Assembly (NCBI RefSeq): GCF_014646875.1 | Contig: NZ_BMOC01000015.1 | Span: 1 to 64,000 of the forward strand | Direction: 5' to 3' | Source of the DNA: Halobellus salinus | GTDB taxonomy: Archaea; Halobacteriota; Halobacteria; Halobacteriales; Haloferacaceae | DNA length: 64,000 nt | Shown here: positions 16,340 to 24,441 of the stretch, piece after piece | Position numbering within the stretch: position 1 is the first letter of the stretch | Layout: every line of letters begins with the position of its first letter | Program-made: the position numbers and the translations under genes | Notes under the pieces: generated by a model | What the model was told of the DNA's origin: nothing | The model's database searches: none | What the model saw: the letters and a program-made list of their open reading frames with translations, nothing else

Positions 16340-16567
16340 ATGCCGCGAAAGACGAACGATTATCTCTGGATAGCCGTTTTCGGACTGCTCGTAGCGTTCG
16401 GAATCCCGTGGTTCCTGTGGGGTTCCACGGCGACGTGGGCGGGGCTGCCAACCTGGCTGTGGTGGCACATCGGGTGGATGGTGCTCGCAGCGGTCGCGTT
16501 CGCGGGCTTCACCCGCGGGGCGTGGGACCGCGGGATGGACATCGACCGGGAGGGGACGGATGGCTGA
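16340..16567 (+). CDS. DUF3311 small membrane partner of a sodium:solute symporter
   Basis: This 75-residue protein has two membrane helices (about 8-27 and 40-60). IPWFLWGSTATWAGLPTWLWW lies between and into them, the typical DUF3311 pattern. These small proteins are regularly encoded directly before SSS-family symporters, like YhdT-type subunits of PanF. Its stop lies within the symporter gene with an 8-base overlap, which supports a joint complex. Function is inferred from this linkage. Confidence 0.82.
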   Translation: MPRKTNDYLWIAVFGLLVAFGIPWFLWGSTATWAGLPTWLWWHIGWMVLAAVAFAGFTRGAWDRGMDIDREGTDG

Positions 16568-18062
16568 GTCGGCGCTCCCGGTCCAACTGAGCGTGATCGG
16601 GGCGTACCTGGTCGTCGCGCTCGTGGTTGGGACCGCTGCGTACCGACTGACCGGCCGCGACGCCGAGGACTACTACCTCGCGGGGCGGTCGATCGGGACG
16701 GTGGTGCTGCTGTTTACCACGTTCGCGACGCTGCTGTCGGCGTTCACGTTCTTCGGCGGTCCCAACCTCGCGTACGCCGCCGGCCCCGAGTGGATCCTGG
16801 TGATGGGGGTGATGGACGGCCTGCTGTTTGCGGTCCTGTGGTACGTCATCGGCTACCGCCAGTGGCTCATCGGCCGCGCGGAGGGGTACGTCACCCTCGG
16901 GGAGATGCTCGGCGACCGCTTCGGGTCGAACCGCCTCCGCGCGCTGGTGGCGGGGGTGTCGCTGTTCTGGCTGTTCCCCTACGTCATGCTCCAGCAGATG
17001 GGGGCGGGCGAGGCCATTGTCGGGCTGACCGACGGCACGGTCCCCTACTGGGCGGGCGCGGCGCTCATCACGCTGTTTATGATCGGCTACGTCGTGCTCG
17101 CGGGGCTCCGCGGCGTCGCGTGGACCGACACCATCCAGGGGGTGTTTATGCTCGGGATCGTGTGGGTCGCGGTCGGGTGGGTGTTGTCGAGCGCCGGCGG
17201 CCTCCCGGAGGTGTCGGCGTCGCTCGCGACGAATCGCCCCGAGTTCCTCTCGCTGGGCGGCGGGGTCTACTCCCCGCAGTGGATGATCGCGCAAGCCGTC
17301 ACGATCGCGTTCGGGGTCACGATGTTCCCTCAGATCAACCAGCGGTTCTTCGTCGCGAAGGACGCCCGTGTGCTGAAGCGATCGTTCACGCTGTGGCCGG
17401 CGCTGGTGCTTCTGCTCTTCGTTCCGGCGTTCCTGCTCGGAACGTGGGCAGCGGGGCTCGGCGTGTCGGTGCCGGAGGGCGCGAACGTGATTCCCGTCCT
17501 GTTGAACGCCTACACCCCGGCGTGGTTCGCGGCGCTCGTGGTCGCCGGCGCGATGGCGGCCATGATGTCGTCGTCGGATTCGATGCTCCTCTCGGGGTCA
17601 TCGTATCTCACCCGCGACCTCTACCGGCCGTTCGTGAACCCCGCTGCCGACGACGAGCGGGAGGCGTGGCTCGCCCGGATCGGAGTCGCCGTTTTCGCGA
17701 CCGGGACGTTCGTCGCCAGCCTGTTCCGACCCGGAACCTTGGTTCAGGTCGGCGACACCGCCTTCGGCGGGTACGCCCAGCTTGCGCTTCCGGTGTTGGT
17801 GGCGCTGTACTGGCCGAAAACGACACGGCGAGGGATGCTCGCCGGGATCGGAGGGTCACAACTGTACTACCTCGCGCACGTGTTCGTGCCGGCGACCACC
17901 GTCGGCGGCGTGACCGTCTTCGGGTCGACATACCTAACCTGGGACTTCGCGCTCTACGGCATGGTGCTGTCGCTTGCTCTCACGATCGGGGTGTCGCTCG
18001 CCACCGCGCCCGACGTCGGCGAGCGGACCGAGCGGTTCTCGGTGGGGACCGGAGCCGACTGA
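16560..18062 (+). CDS. Sodium:solute symporter (SSS family)
   Basis: The protein has 500 residues and about 13 membrane helices. The family start AYLVVALVVGTAAYRLTGRDAEDYYLAGRSIG (about 13-44) and the TLLSAFTFFGGPNLAYAAG helix 2 are clear. The LRGVAWTDTIQGVFML stretch and the MAAMMSSSDSMLLSGSSYLTRD region near helix 9 carry conserved serines of the sodium site. The substrate is not determinable; pantothenate, proline or short carboxylates are family options. It is co-transcribed with the preceding DUF3311 gene. The next gene converges from the other strand. Confidence 0.88.
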   Translation: MAESALPVQLSVIGAYLVVALVVGTAAYRLTGRDAEDYYLAGRSIGTVVLLFTTFATLLSAFTFFGGPNLAYAAGPEWILVMGVMDGLLFAVLWYVIGYRQWLIGRAEGYVTLGEMLGDRFGSNRLRALVAGVSLFWLFPYVMLQQMGAGEAIVGLTDGTVPYWAGAALITLFMIGYVVLAGLRGVAWTDTIQGVFMLGIVWVAVGWVLSSAGGLPEVSASLATNRPEFLSLGGGVYSPQWMIAQAVTIAFGVTMFPQINQRFFVAKDARVLKRSFTLWPALVLLLFVPAFLLGTWAAGLGVSVPEGANVIPVLLNAYTPAWFAALVVAGAMAAMMSSSDSMLLSGSSYLTRDLYRPFVNPAADDEREAWLARIGVAVFATGTFVASLFRPGTLVQVGDTAFGGYAQLALPVLVALYWPKTTRRGMLAGIGGSQLYYLAHVFVPATTVGGVTVFGSTYLTWDFALYGMVLSLALTIGVSLATAPDVGERTERFSVGTGAD

Positions 18063-18089
18063 CCGCCTCCGACGGTCGCGTTCCGCCGC

Positions 18090-19304
18090 TCACGCCGGAG
18101 TCAGCCGAACCAACGGCCCGGGGTCGGCGTCAACTGCGATCAAAAGCCCGTCGTCAGGGCCGACCGCCACCGCGCGGATCCGCCACCCCCGACCGTCGAG
18201 TAGGCGTTCGACCTCGGTGGGTCCCTGGCTATCAACGGCGAACCGGCCGAGATACCCGCCCGCGAGGTTGCCCGCAAACAGGTCACCCCGCCACGTCGAC
18301 GCCGCGCCGTCGTAGATCGCGAGTCCCGACGGCGGGAACCCTCCGGAGCCGCAGGGCCAGTAGTGGACCGGATCGATCGCGTCACCACGCTCCGAGTGGG
18401 AGACGCCGATGGGGTCGCCGCCGCCGTAGGTGCACGCCTCGGTCGCGATGGGCCACCCGAAGTTGCCGCCGGATTCGAGAACGTTGATCTCGTCACCGTC
18501 CTGCTCGCCGTGTTCGTGCTCCCAGAGCGCGCCCGTCTCGGGGTGGACCGCCAACCCCTGGGGGTTGCGGTGGCCGTAGCTGAAGACCGGATCCCGGGCG
18601 TCGGGGTCGTCGACGAACGGGTTGTCGTCGGGGATCGACCCGTCGGGATCGAACCGAAGCACTGCGCCGAGGTCAGTGGTTCGGTCCTGGGCGACGTGGT
18701 CCGGGCCGAAGTTCTTGAACTGGCGGTCGCCGACGGTGACGTAGACCCGTCCGTCGGCCCCGAAAACGACTCGGGAGCCGAAGTGCGCGTCGGAGTTCAC
18801 GAACGGCTCGGCGGCGTGGAGCACCTCAAACTCCGCCAACCGGCCCGCATCGGGGTTGAGCCGCCCCCGACCCAGGTGCGTCGTGGTCGCGCCCGCGTCG
18901 TTCGCCGCCGAGTAGGTGAGGTACACCCACGCGGGATCGGGGTAGCCGGGGTGGACGGCAACGTCCAACAGCCCGCCTTGGCCGCCGGCGAACACCTCGG
19001 GGACGCCGTTGATCCGCCGCGTCTCGCCGCCGGGGGCGACGCGGACAAGTCCACCCGGACGCTCGGTGACCAAGGTCGCCCCGTCGGGCGACACAGCGAG
19101 GCCCCACGGCTGGGCGAGGTCGTCAGCGACTGTTTCGACCTCGTACTGAGGGCTGTCGTCGGATACGCCGGTCCCGGTGTCGGCGCGTCCGTCGCTACCC
19201 GCCGGGCGTCCGTCGTCGACCGGAGGGCTTGCGGCACACCCACCGAGCGCGAGCACCCCAGCCGAGACTCCTGTCCGCAGAAACCGCCGCCGGTCGCCGT
19301 TCAT
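18090..19304 (-). CDS. Soluble aldose sugar dehydrogenase-like lipoprotein (PQQ type)
   Basis: The 404-residue product has a twin-arginine signal (GDRRRFLRTGVSAGVLALGG) with a lipobox-like LGGC, Cys23, so it is likely a Tat-exported, lipid-anchored protein. A six-bladed propeller of the glucose/sorbosone dehydrogenase family follows: LAQPWGLAVSPDG, GGQGGLLDVAVHPGYP, VFSYGHRNPQGLAVHPETG, and EHGEQDGDEINVLESGGNFGWP. Homologues oxidise sugars with PQQ and calcium. PQQ use here is assumed. The ATG at 19304 is chosen over an extension to 19601 because the Tat signal starts there. Confidence 0.88.
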   Translation of the reverse strand: MNGDRRRFLRTGVSAGVLALGGCAASPPVDDGRPAGSDGRADTGTGVSDDSPQYEVETVADDLAQPWGLAVSPDGATLVTERPGGLVRVAPGGETRRINGVPEVFAGGQGGLLDVAVHPGYPDPAWVYLTYSAANDAGATTTHLGRGRLNPDAGRLAEFEVLHAAEPFVNSDAHFGSRVVFGADGRVYVTVGDRQFKNFGPDHVAQDRTTDLGAVLRFDPDGSIPDDNPFVDDPDARDPVFSYGHRNPQGLAVHPETGALWEHEHGEQDGDEINVLESGGNFGWPIATEACTYGGGDPIGVSHSERGDAIDPVHYWPCGSGGFPPSGLAIYDGAASTWRGDLFAGNLAGGYLGRFAVDSQGPTEVERLLDGRGWRIRAVAVGPDDGLLIAVDADPGPLVRLTPA

Positions 19305-19357
19305 ACCCGTTGTTCGGGCCCGCTGAACTAGCACCTGTCGCCGCCGGAAGGCCGGCC

Positions 19358-19484
19358 GGCAGTGTTCAAATAAGCGATGCGTGATCAAGGAACCGACCCC
19401 GGGCGGGACTGACAGGGGCTGCGGGGGCTTTCGAGGCCATCTCCGAGCCTCTCTCCCCGCTTTCGGTCTTATCTGAACAGTACC
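19358..19484. repeat. 127-base sequence with imperfect terminal inverted repeats (possible MITE)
   Basis: The left end GGCAGTGTTCAAATAAG and the right end, read inverted as GGTACTGTTCAGATAAG, match at 14 of 17 positions. The ends resemble the GG-ACTGTT termini of IS6-family elements known in haloarchaea, so a non-autonomous derivative is possible. No target duplication is visible. It lies in the 367-base gap between the dehydrogenase and riboflavin genes; nothing else is evident there except the ribK promoter. Confidence 0.4.
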
Positions 19485-19636
19485 GCAGCCCCGGACGCGG
19501 CCTCGGCCCCGACCACCGGACGCGCAGCGAACCCGCTCGCCGGCAACGCTTTTGCCGCCTGGGAAACACTGTCCGTATGACTCCTCCGTTCGCTCGCCCA
19601 CACGCTATCCCGTTTCTGTGATACATCTCGAAGCCG

Positions 19637-19669
19637 TTATATTTAACACGGCCACAGACTAACGTCTGT
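19637..19669 (+). promoter_or_regulatory. ribK promoter with inverted repeat at the transcription start
   Basis: TTATATTTAA is centred about 30 bases before the ribK ATG, giving an essentially leaderless transcript. ACAGAC-TAAC-GTCTGT (19654-19669) is a perfect 6-base inverted repeat immediately before the start codon. It would cover the transcription start, as an autoregulatory repressor site would. The encoded protein has its own HTH domain, so it is the natural candidate ligand. Confidence 0.6.
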
Positions 19670-19671
19670 CA

Positions 19672-20382
19672 ATGTCAGAATCGGCAGTCTCCGCCGTCGG
19701 GTACGACGAACTGGCGGCGCTGAAATTCGTCGCACTCGAGGGCGGCCGGTCCAGCCCGGTCAAGATCTCCTGTTCCGGGCTCGCGGGCCGCCTCGACGCG
19801 TCGAACCAGACCGCCTCCCGTCGGCTCCAGCGGCTCGAATCCGCCGGCTACCTCGACCGGGACGTGGTCGCCGACGGTCAGTGGGTCTCGCTCACCGAGT
19901 CCGGGGAAGCGGCGCTCCACTGCGAGTACGACCACTACCGCCGGATCTTCGAGGGCGACAGTCCGTCGACCGTGGAACTGGAAGGCACCATCACGAGCGG
20001 GATGGGCGAGGGCCGGCACTACATCTCGCTTTCGGGGTACGTCGAACAGTTCCGCGATCGGCTGGGGTACGAGCCGTTCCCCGGCACGCTCAACGTCGAC
20101 CTTGACGACGAGAGCGTGCGCGCGCGGTCGGCGGTGTCGTCGCTGCCGGGTGTCCAGATCGACGGGTGGGAGGACGACGAGCGGACGTTCGGCCCCGCAA
20201 CGTGTTACGCCGCTACCGTCGCAGACGACGGCGAAATCGCCGAGGAGGCCCACATCATCGTTCCCGAACGCACCCACCACGACGAGACCCAACTCGAGAT
20301 CATCGCGCCGGTGAAGCTTCGCGACGAGCTCGGACTTGACGACGGAACGGTCGTCTCCGTCCGAGTGGAGGCGGCGGAATGA
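19672..20382 (+). CDS. ribK: CTP-dependent riboflavin kinase with HTH domain (RbkR type)
   Basis: The N-terminal winged helix (about 10-85; [28 protein letters not shown] is the recognition part) is fused to an archaeal riboflavin kinase domain: [29 protein letters not shown], and the C-terminal [23 protein letters not shown]. The kinase uses CTP to make FMN from riboflavin. Fused proteins of this kind, called RbkR, are known to repress riboflavin genes in archaea. The length of 236 residues fits the fused form. ribB follows with ATGA overlap. Confidence 0.93.
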   Translation: MSESAVSAVGYDELAALKFVALEGGRSSPVKISCSGLAGRLDASNQTASRRLQRLESAGYLDRDVVADGQWVSLTESGEAALHCEYDHYRRIFEGDSPSTVELEGTITSGMGEGRHYISLSGYVEQFRDRLGYEPFPGTLNVDLDDESVRARSAVSSLPGVQIDGWEDDERTFGPATCYAATVADDGEIAEEAHIIVPERTHHDETQLEIIAPVKLRDELGLDDGTVVSVRVEAAE

Positions 20383-21083
20383 CCCGGACGACCGCCGACA
20401 TCGGACCCGAGGCCGCCGACGGAGGCGCGGTCGACCGGGCGGTGGCGGCGTTCCAGGATGGGAACCCGGTACTGATCCACGACGCCGCCGACCGCGAGGG
20501 CGAGACCGACATCGTCTATCCCGCGAGCGCGGTGGACGCCGACGCGGTCGCCCACCTCCGAGAGGACGCCGGTGGGCTGATCTGCACCGCCGTCTCCGAC
20601 GCCGTCGCCGACGCGGCGGGGCTCCCGTTCTTGGAGGATGAACTCGACCACCCCGCGGCTGCCGACCACGACCTCGCGTACGACAACCGGTCGTCGTTTT
20701 CGCTTCCGGTAAACCACCGCGAGACGTTCACTGGGATCACCGACGACGACCGCGCGCTCACCATCCGCCGACTGGCCGACGCCGCGGCCACGGCGGCGCG
20801 CTCCGACGGCTACGACGCCGAGGCGTTCGCAACGGAGTTCCGGACCCCGGGTCACGTCCACGTTCTCCGGGGCGCGCCGGACCTGTTGGCCGACCGTCGG
20901 GGCCACACCGAACTCGGACTCGCTGTGGCGGCGGCCGCAGGGCTCCCGCCGGCGGCCGTGGTGTGTGAGATGCTTGACGCCGGCTCCGGCGGGGCGCTCA
21001 CCCCGACCGCGGCCCGGGAGTACGCCCAGCGTAACGGGTACGTCTACGTCGAGGGTGCGGCGATCGTCGACCGGTTGGGGTGA
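20379..21083 (+). CDS. ribB: 3,4-dihydroxy-2-butanone-4-phosphate synthase
   Basis: The 234-residue RibB converts ribulose 5-phosphate to the four-carbon precursor of riboflavin. The acidic active-site loop [15 protein letters not shown] (about 33-47) and the [11 protein letters not shown] and [25 protein letters not shown] motifs near the C-terminus are present. The [17 protein letters not shown] stretch is a further family signature. It overlaps ribK by ATGA, so kinase and synthase are made together and probably share control by the ribK operator. Confidence 0.95.
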   Translation: MTRTTADIGPEAADGGAVDRAVAAFQDGNPVLIHDAADREGETDIVYPASAVDADAVAHLREDAGGLICTAVSDAVADAAGLPFLEDELDHPAAADHDLAYDNRSSFSLPVNHRETFTGITDDDRALTIRRLADAAATAARSDGYDAEAFATEFRTPGHVHVLRGAPDLLADRRGHTELGLAVAAAAGLPPAAVVCEMLDAGSGGALTPTAAREYAQRNGYVYVEGAAIVDRLG

Positions 21084-21170
21084 TCCGCTCGTCCGGCACG
21101 CGCGGCTGATCTGGGCCCCACCGGCCCGGCCGTACTGACGCCTCACCCACCGCAGACGCTCCTGTATGAT

Positions 21171-21178
21171 TTTATACC
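21171..21178 (+). promoter_or_regulatory. TATA box for ilvE
   Basis: TTTTATAC lies about 26 bases before the ATG at 21200 and stands out in a GC-rich gap. The spacing indicates a leaderless ilvE transcript separate from the riboflavin genes. Confidence 0.6.
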
Positions 21179-21199
21179 CCGGGCCGCAAACGACGGCAT

Positions 21200-22129
21200 A
21201 TGGGATTCGACGAGATGGACGTCGGCACGATCTGGCAGGACGGCGACTTCGTCGACTGGGACGACGCGACTGTCCACGTTCTCACGCACGCACTCCACTA
21301 CGGCACCGGGATCTTCGAGGGGGTCCGGTGTTACGACACCGAGAACGGCCCCGCGATCTTCCGGTGGGACGAACACTTAGACCGGTTCTACCAGTCGGCG
21401 AAGCCGTACGATATGGAAGTCCCGTTCTCGCGTGCGGAACTCACTGAGGCGACGCTCGAACTCCTCCGGCGCGAGCAACTCCGGTCGTGTTACATCCGCC
21501 CGGTGGCGTTCTACGGCTATGGCTCCTTGGGCGTGAGCCCGAAAGAGAACCCCGTCGACACCGCGATCGCGGCGTGGCCGTGGGGGACGTACCTCGGCGA
21601 GGAAGCCTTAGAGCGTGGCGTCGAGGTGATGATCTCCTCGTGGCGGAAGTACGCCTCCAGTCAGGTCCCGACCAACGCCAAAACCACCGGGCTGTACGTC
21701 AACTCACTTCTTGCCGGGGAGGAGGCCCGCCGGAACGGCTACACCGAGGCCATCGTCCTGAATAAGGAAGGACAGGTCGCGGAGGGGCCGGGCGAGAACC
21801 TGTTTCTGGTCCGGGACGGCGAGATCTACACTCCCGGGCTCTCTCAGAGCATCCTCGATGGCATTACACGAAACACCGTGATCGAACTCGCCCGCGAGCG
21901 CGGCTACACCGTCTACGACCAAGCGAGCATCTCCCGCGGGGAACTCAACACCGCCGATGAACTCTTTTTCAGCGGGACCGCTGCGGAAGTCACGCCCATC
22001 CGGAAGGTCGACAACGTCACCATCGGCGACGGCTCCCGCGGGCCCGTCACGAAGGAACTCCAGCAGGCTTTCTTCGACCTCGTGGAGCGCCGGACCGACG
22101 CCCACGAGGAGTGGTTCACGTACGTCTAG
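21200..22129 (+). CDS. ilvE: Branched-chain amino acid aminotransferase
   Basis: This class IV PLP aminotransferase has 309 residues. HALHYGTGIFEGVRCYDTENGPAIFRWDEHLDRF opens the fold, NAKTTGLYVNSLLA carries the PLP lysine, AIVLNKEGQVAEGPGENLFLV and DGITRNTVIELARERGY follow. It interconverts leucine, isoleucine and valine with their 2-oxo acids using glutamate. It is the last step in their synthesis, in the cytoplasm. The length and motifs match the archaeal/bacterial IlvE type. A T-rich stretch follows within 12 bases. Confidence 0.94.
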   Translation: MGFDEMDVGTIWQDGDFVDWDDATVHVLTHALHYGTGIFEGVRCYDTENGPAIFRWDEHLDRFYQSAKPYDMEVPFSRAELTEATLELLRREQLRSCYIRPVAFYGYGSLGVSPKENPVDTAIAAWPWGTYLGEEALERGVEVMISSWRKYASSQVPTNAKTTGLYVNSLLAGEEARRNGYTEAIVLNKEGQVAEGPGENLFLVRDGEIYTPGLSQSILDGITRNTVIELARERGYTVYDQASISRGELNTADELFFSGTAAEVTPIRKVDNVTIGDGSRGPVTKELQQAFFDLVERRTDAHEEWFTYV

Positions 22130-22140
22130 GACAGTACTCA

Positions 22141-22148
22141 TTTTTATT
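22141..22148 (+). terminator. Oligo-T terminator after ilvE
   Basis: TTTTTATT lies 12 bases after the ilvE stop, in a gap of 17 bases to the convergent membrane-protein gene. Archaeal RNA polymerase terminates at such T-runs without needing a hairpin. Confidence 0.55.
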
Positions 22149-22464
22149 ACGGCGCTCTGGCGCTCGGATCGACCTCGTAGGCGGCGTCGGGTTGCCCGAC
22201 AAAGTAGTAGACCACGAACCCGACAAACGGCACGAGAAAACAGGCCCCGGTCCAGGCGGTCGCGGAGTCGCTTCCCCGCCCGGTCGCGTCGATGTAGACC
22301 CACCCCGGAAGCACCACGTGGGCCACGAGAAAGTAGCCCGCGAACCCGAGGAAGTACGCGAACGTGCCGACGTCGGCGATCACCACCCACATCACGAGCA
22401 GTGGGAGGAAGGCGACGGCGACCAGCCCGCCCAGCACGGCGATCGGCGAACGCGTCGTTGGCAT
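22147..22464 (-). CDS. Small membrane protein, unknown
   Basis: The 105-residue protein has about three hydrophobic segments (7-30, 33-55, 70-92), with a DATGRGSDSATAWTGACFLVPFVGFVVYYFVG stretch. A positively poor loop followed by paired aromatic residues recalls the short PLDc_N-type membrane proteins of haloarchaea. I do not recognise a specific family with confidence. It converges on ilvE and lies divergent to tyrS. Confidence 0.6.
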   Translation of the reverse strand: MPTTRSPIAVLGGLVAVAFLPLLVMWVVIADVGTFAYFLGFAGYFLVAHVVLPGWVYIDATGRGSDSATAWTGACFLVPFVGFVVYYFVGQPDAAYEVDPSARAP

Positions 22465-22574
22465 CGGGTTGGTGTTGGAGCCGCGGCGGTATGACGCTTT
22501 CCGGTCGAGGCTGTCGACGGCAGCCTCGGCCGTATCCCAGAAGTCATATGCCGGCGTCGCGACTTCCTACCGGT

Positions 22575-23570
22575 ATGGACGCCTACGACCGGATCACCCG
22601 GAACGCCGCCGAGGTGGTCACCGACGAGGAGGCACGCGCGTTGGCCGACGCCCCCGACGGAAAGCGGGCGTACGTCGGCTACGAGCCCTCCGGCGTCCTC
22701 CACGTCGGGCACATGCTCACCGCGAACAAGCTGATCGAACTCCAAGACGAGGGGTTCGAGGTGGTGGTGCTCCTGGCCGACGTCCACGCCTACCTCAACG
22801 GCAAGGGCACGTTCGCGGAGATCAGAGACACCGCAACCCGGATGCAGGAGCAGTTCGTCGCCTACGGGCTGGACCCCGACCGGACGGAGTTCGTGCTCGG
22901 GTCGGAGTACCAACTCGACGAGGAGTACGTGCTGGATCTCCACTCCCTGGAACTCGAGACGTCGCTGTCGCGGGCCGAACGCGCGATGGCGGAGATCGCG
23001 GGCGACGACACCGCCACCGTCGCCCACGCGGTCTACCCGCTCATGCAGGCGCTGGACATCGTCTACCTCGACGTCGACCTCGCGATCGGCGGGATGGAAC
23101 AGCGGAAGGTCCACATGCTCGCCCGCGACACGCTGCCGAGCATTGACGCATCGGCGCCGACGTGCCTCCACACCCCGCTGATCGCGGACCTCACCACCGG
23201 TGTGGGCAAGATGTCCTCCTCGGGGGGGCTCTCCATCTCGATGGAGGACTCCGGCGCCGACATCGCGAAGAAAGTCGAGAAAGCGTACTGCCCGCCCACC
23301 GCCGACCCCGATCCGACCGACAACGGCGAGGAGCGGGAGAACCCGGTGCTCCAGCTGTTCGAGTACCACGTCTTCCCGCGGTTTTCGGAGGTCGTGGTCG
23401 AGCGCCCGGACCAGTACGGCGGAAACCTGACTTACGGGAGCTACGACGCGCTCGAAACGGATCTCGAATCCGGCGAACTCCACCCCGCCGACGCGAAAGG
23501 GGCGCTCGCGACCTGTCTGAACGACCTGATCGCACCCGGCCGCGAGCGGATCCGGTCCGACCACGACTGA
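22575..23570 (+). CDS. tyrS: Tyrosyl-tRNA synthetase
   Basis: The class I synthetase has 331 residues, the short archaeal/eukaryal-type TyrRS. The HIGH-like motif is HVGHML (about 44-49). The KMSKS loop reads VGKMSSSGG. The tyrosine pocket includes YVGYEPSGVLHVGH and the IGGMEQRKVHMLARDTLP segment. It charges tRNA-Tyr. The ATG at 22575 gives the usual archaeal start; a longer in-frame extension to 21957 runs through other genes and is rejected. Confidence 0.95.
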   Translation: MDAYDRITRNAAEVVTDEEARALADAPDGKRAYVGYEPSGVLHVGHMLTANKLIELQDEGFEVVVLLADVHAYLNGKGTFAEIRDTATRMQEQFVAYGLDPDRTEFVLGSEYQLDEEYVLDLHSLELETSLSRAERAMAEIAGDDTATVAHAVYPLMQALDIVYLDVDLAIGGMEQRKVHMLARDTLPSIDASAPTCLHTPLIADLTTGVGKMSSSGGLSISMEDSGADIAKKVEKAYCPPTADPDPTDNGEERENPVLQLFEYHVFPRFSEVVVERPDQYGGNLTYGSYDALETDLESGELHPADAKGALATCLNDLIAPGRERIRSDHD

Positions 23571-23620
23571 GTCGGAGCGGTGGCGGCGTCGGCGTCGGCT
23601 CCACCGACCACGGTTCTCCG

Positions 23621-24346
23621 CTACACGTCCTTCGCGGCCGCGAGCGTGAACGTCCCTTCGTAGAGCGCGGTCCCGACGACCGCGGCCGCCGCGCCGACGT
23701 CGCGGAGGGTAGCCACGTCGTCCAACGATGCCACTCCGCCCGAGGCGACCACGGGAACGTCGACCGCGTCGGCCACGCGGCCCGTCACCCCGGTCTGGAC
23801 CCCCGCTTGCTGACCTTCGACGTCGACGTCGGTGAAGAGGATCGACCCCGCACCCTCCTTTTCGAACCGCGCAGCGGCTTCGGCGGGCTCCAGTCCCGTT
23901 GTCTCGGTCCACCCCGAGACAACGACCTCGCCGCCTTTGGCGTCGAGGCTCACCATCACCCGACCGGGGTAGCGCTCCGAGATCTCGCCCACCAGTTCCG
24001 GGTGTTCGACCGCGGCGGTGCCGAGGATGACGCGCTCGACCCCGCGGTCGAGCAGGTCGATCGCGTCCGCCGCGGTCCGGATCCCGCCGCCGAGTTGGAC
24101 AGACACGTCGACGGCGTCGACCACCGCCTCCACCGCGTCGGCGTTGGCCCGCTCGCCGTCGAAGGCGCCGTCGAGGTCGACCAAGTGGAGCGTCTCCGCG
24201 CCGGCGTCGACCCACCGTTCGGCGGCGGCCACGGGGTCGCCGTATCGCGTTTCGGTCCCGCGTTCGCCTTGGACGAGTTGGACCACGTCGCCGTCCTGCA
24301 TGTCCACCGCGGGGATCACCTCGAACTCCGGAAACGGCTGGTGCAT
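23621..24346 (-). CDS. hisA: ProFAR isomerase (histidine biosynthesis)
   Basis: The TIM-barrel enzyme of 241 residues opens the sugar ring of ProFAR to PRFAR in histidine synthesis. It starts FEVIPAVDMQDGDVVQLVQG, with Asp15-type acid in AVDMQDG. VQLGGGIRTAADAIDLLDRGVERVILGTAA is the first phosphate site. The second half repeats the pattern with VVASGGVASLDDVATL. The MVSLDAKGGEV strand is also conserved. hisI lies 3 kb away, so the pathway genes are scattered. It is divergent from glmM. Confidence 0.95.
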   Translation of the reverse strand: MHQPFPEFEVIPAVDMQDGDVVQLVQGERGTETRYGDPVAAAERWVDAGAETLHLVDLDGAFDGERANADAVEAVVDAVDVSVQLGGGIRTAADAIDLLDRGVERVILGTAAVEHPELVGEISERYPGRVMVSLDAKGGEVVVSGWTETTGLEPAEAAARFEKEGAGSILFTDVDVEGQQAGVQTGVTGRVADAVDVPVVASGGVASLDDVATLRDVGAAAAVVGTALYEGTFTLAAAKDV

Positions 24347-24441
24347 ACCCGACTTTCTGTGCGACGACGGCCTAAACGCACCGGCCTGGATCGACAGACG
24401 AAGAGGTACACCTTTGAGCGCGGAACGCGGAACAGGAACCG

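Noticed and set aside
22392-24215. Open frame of 607 codons antisense to tyrS and across hisA
   Set aside because: Both tyrS and hisA are clear; the frame begins in low-complexity Arg/Gly sequence and is a shadow.
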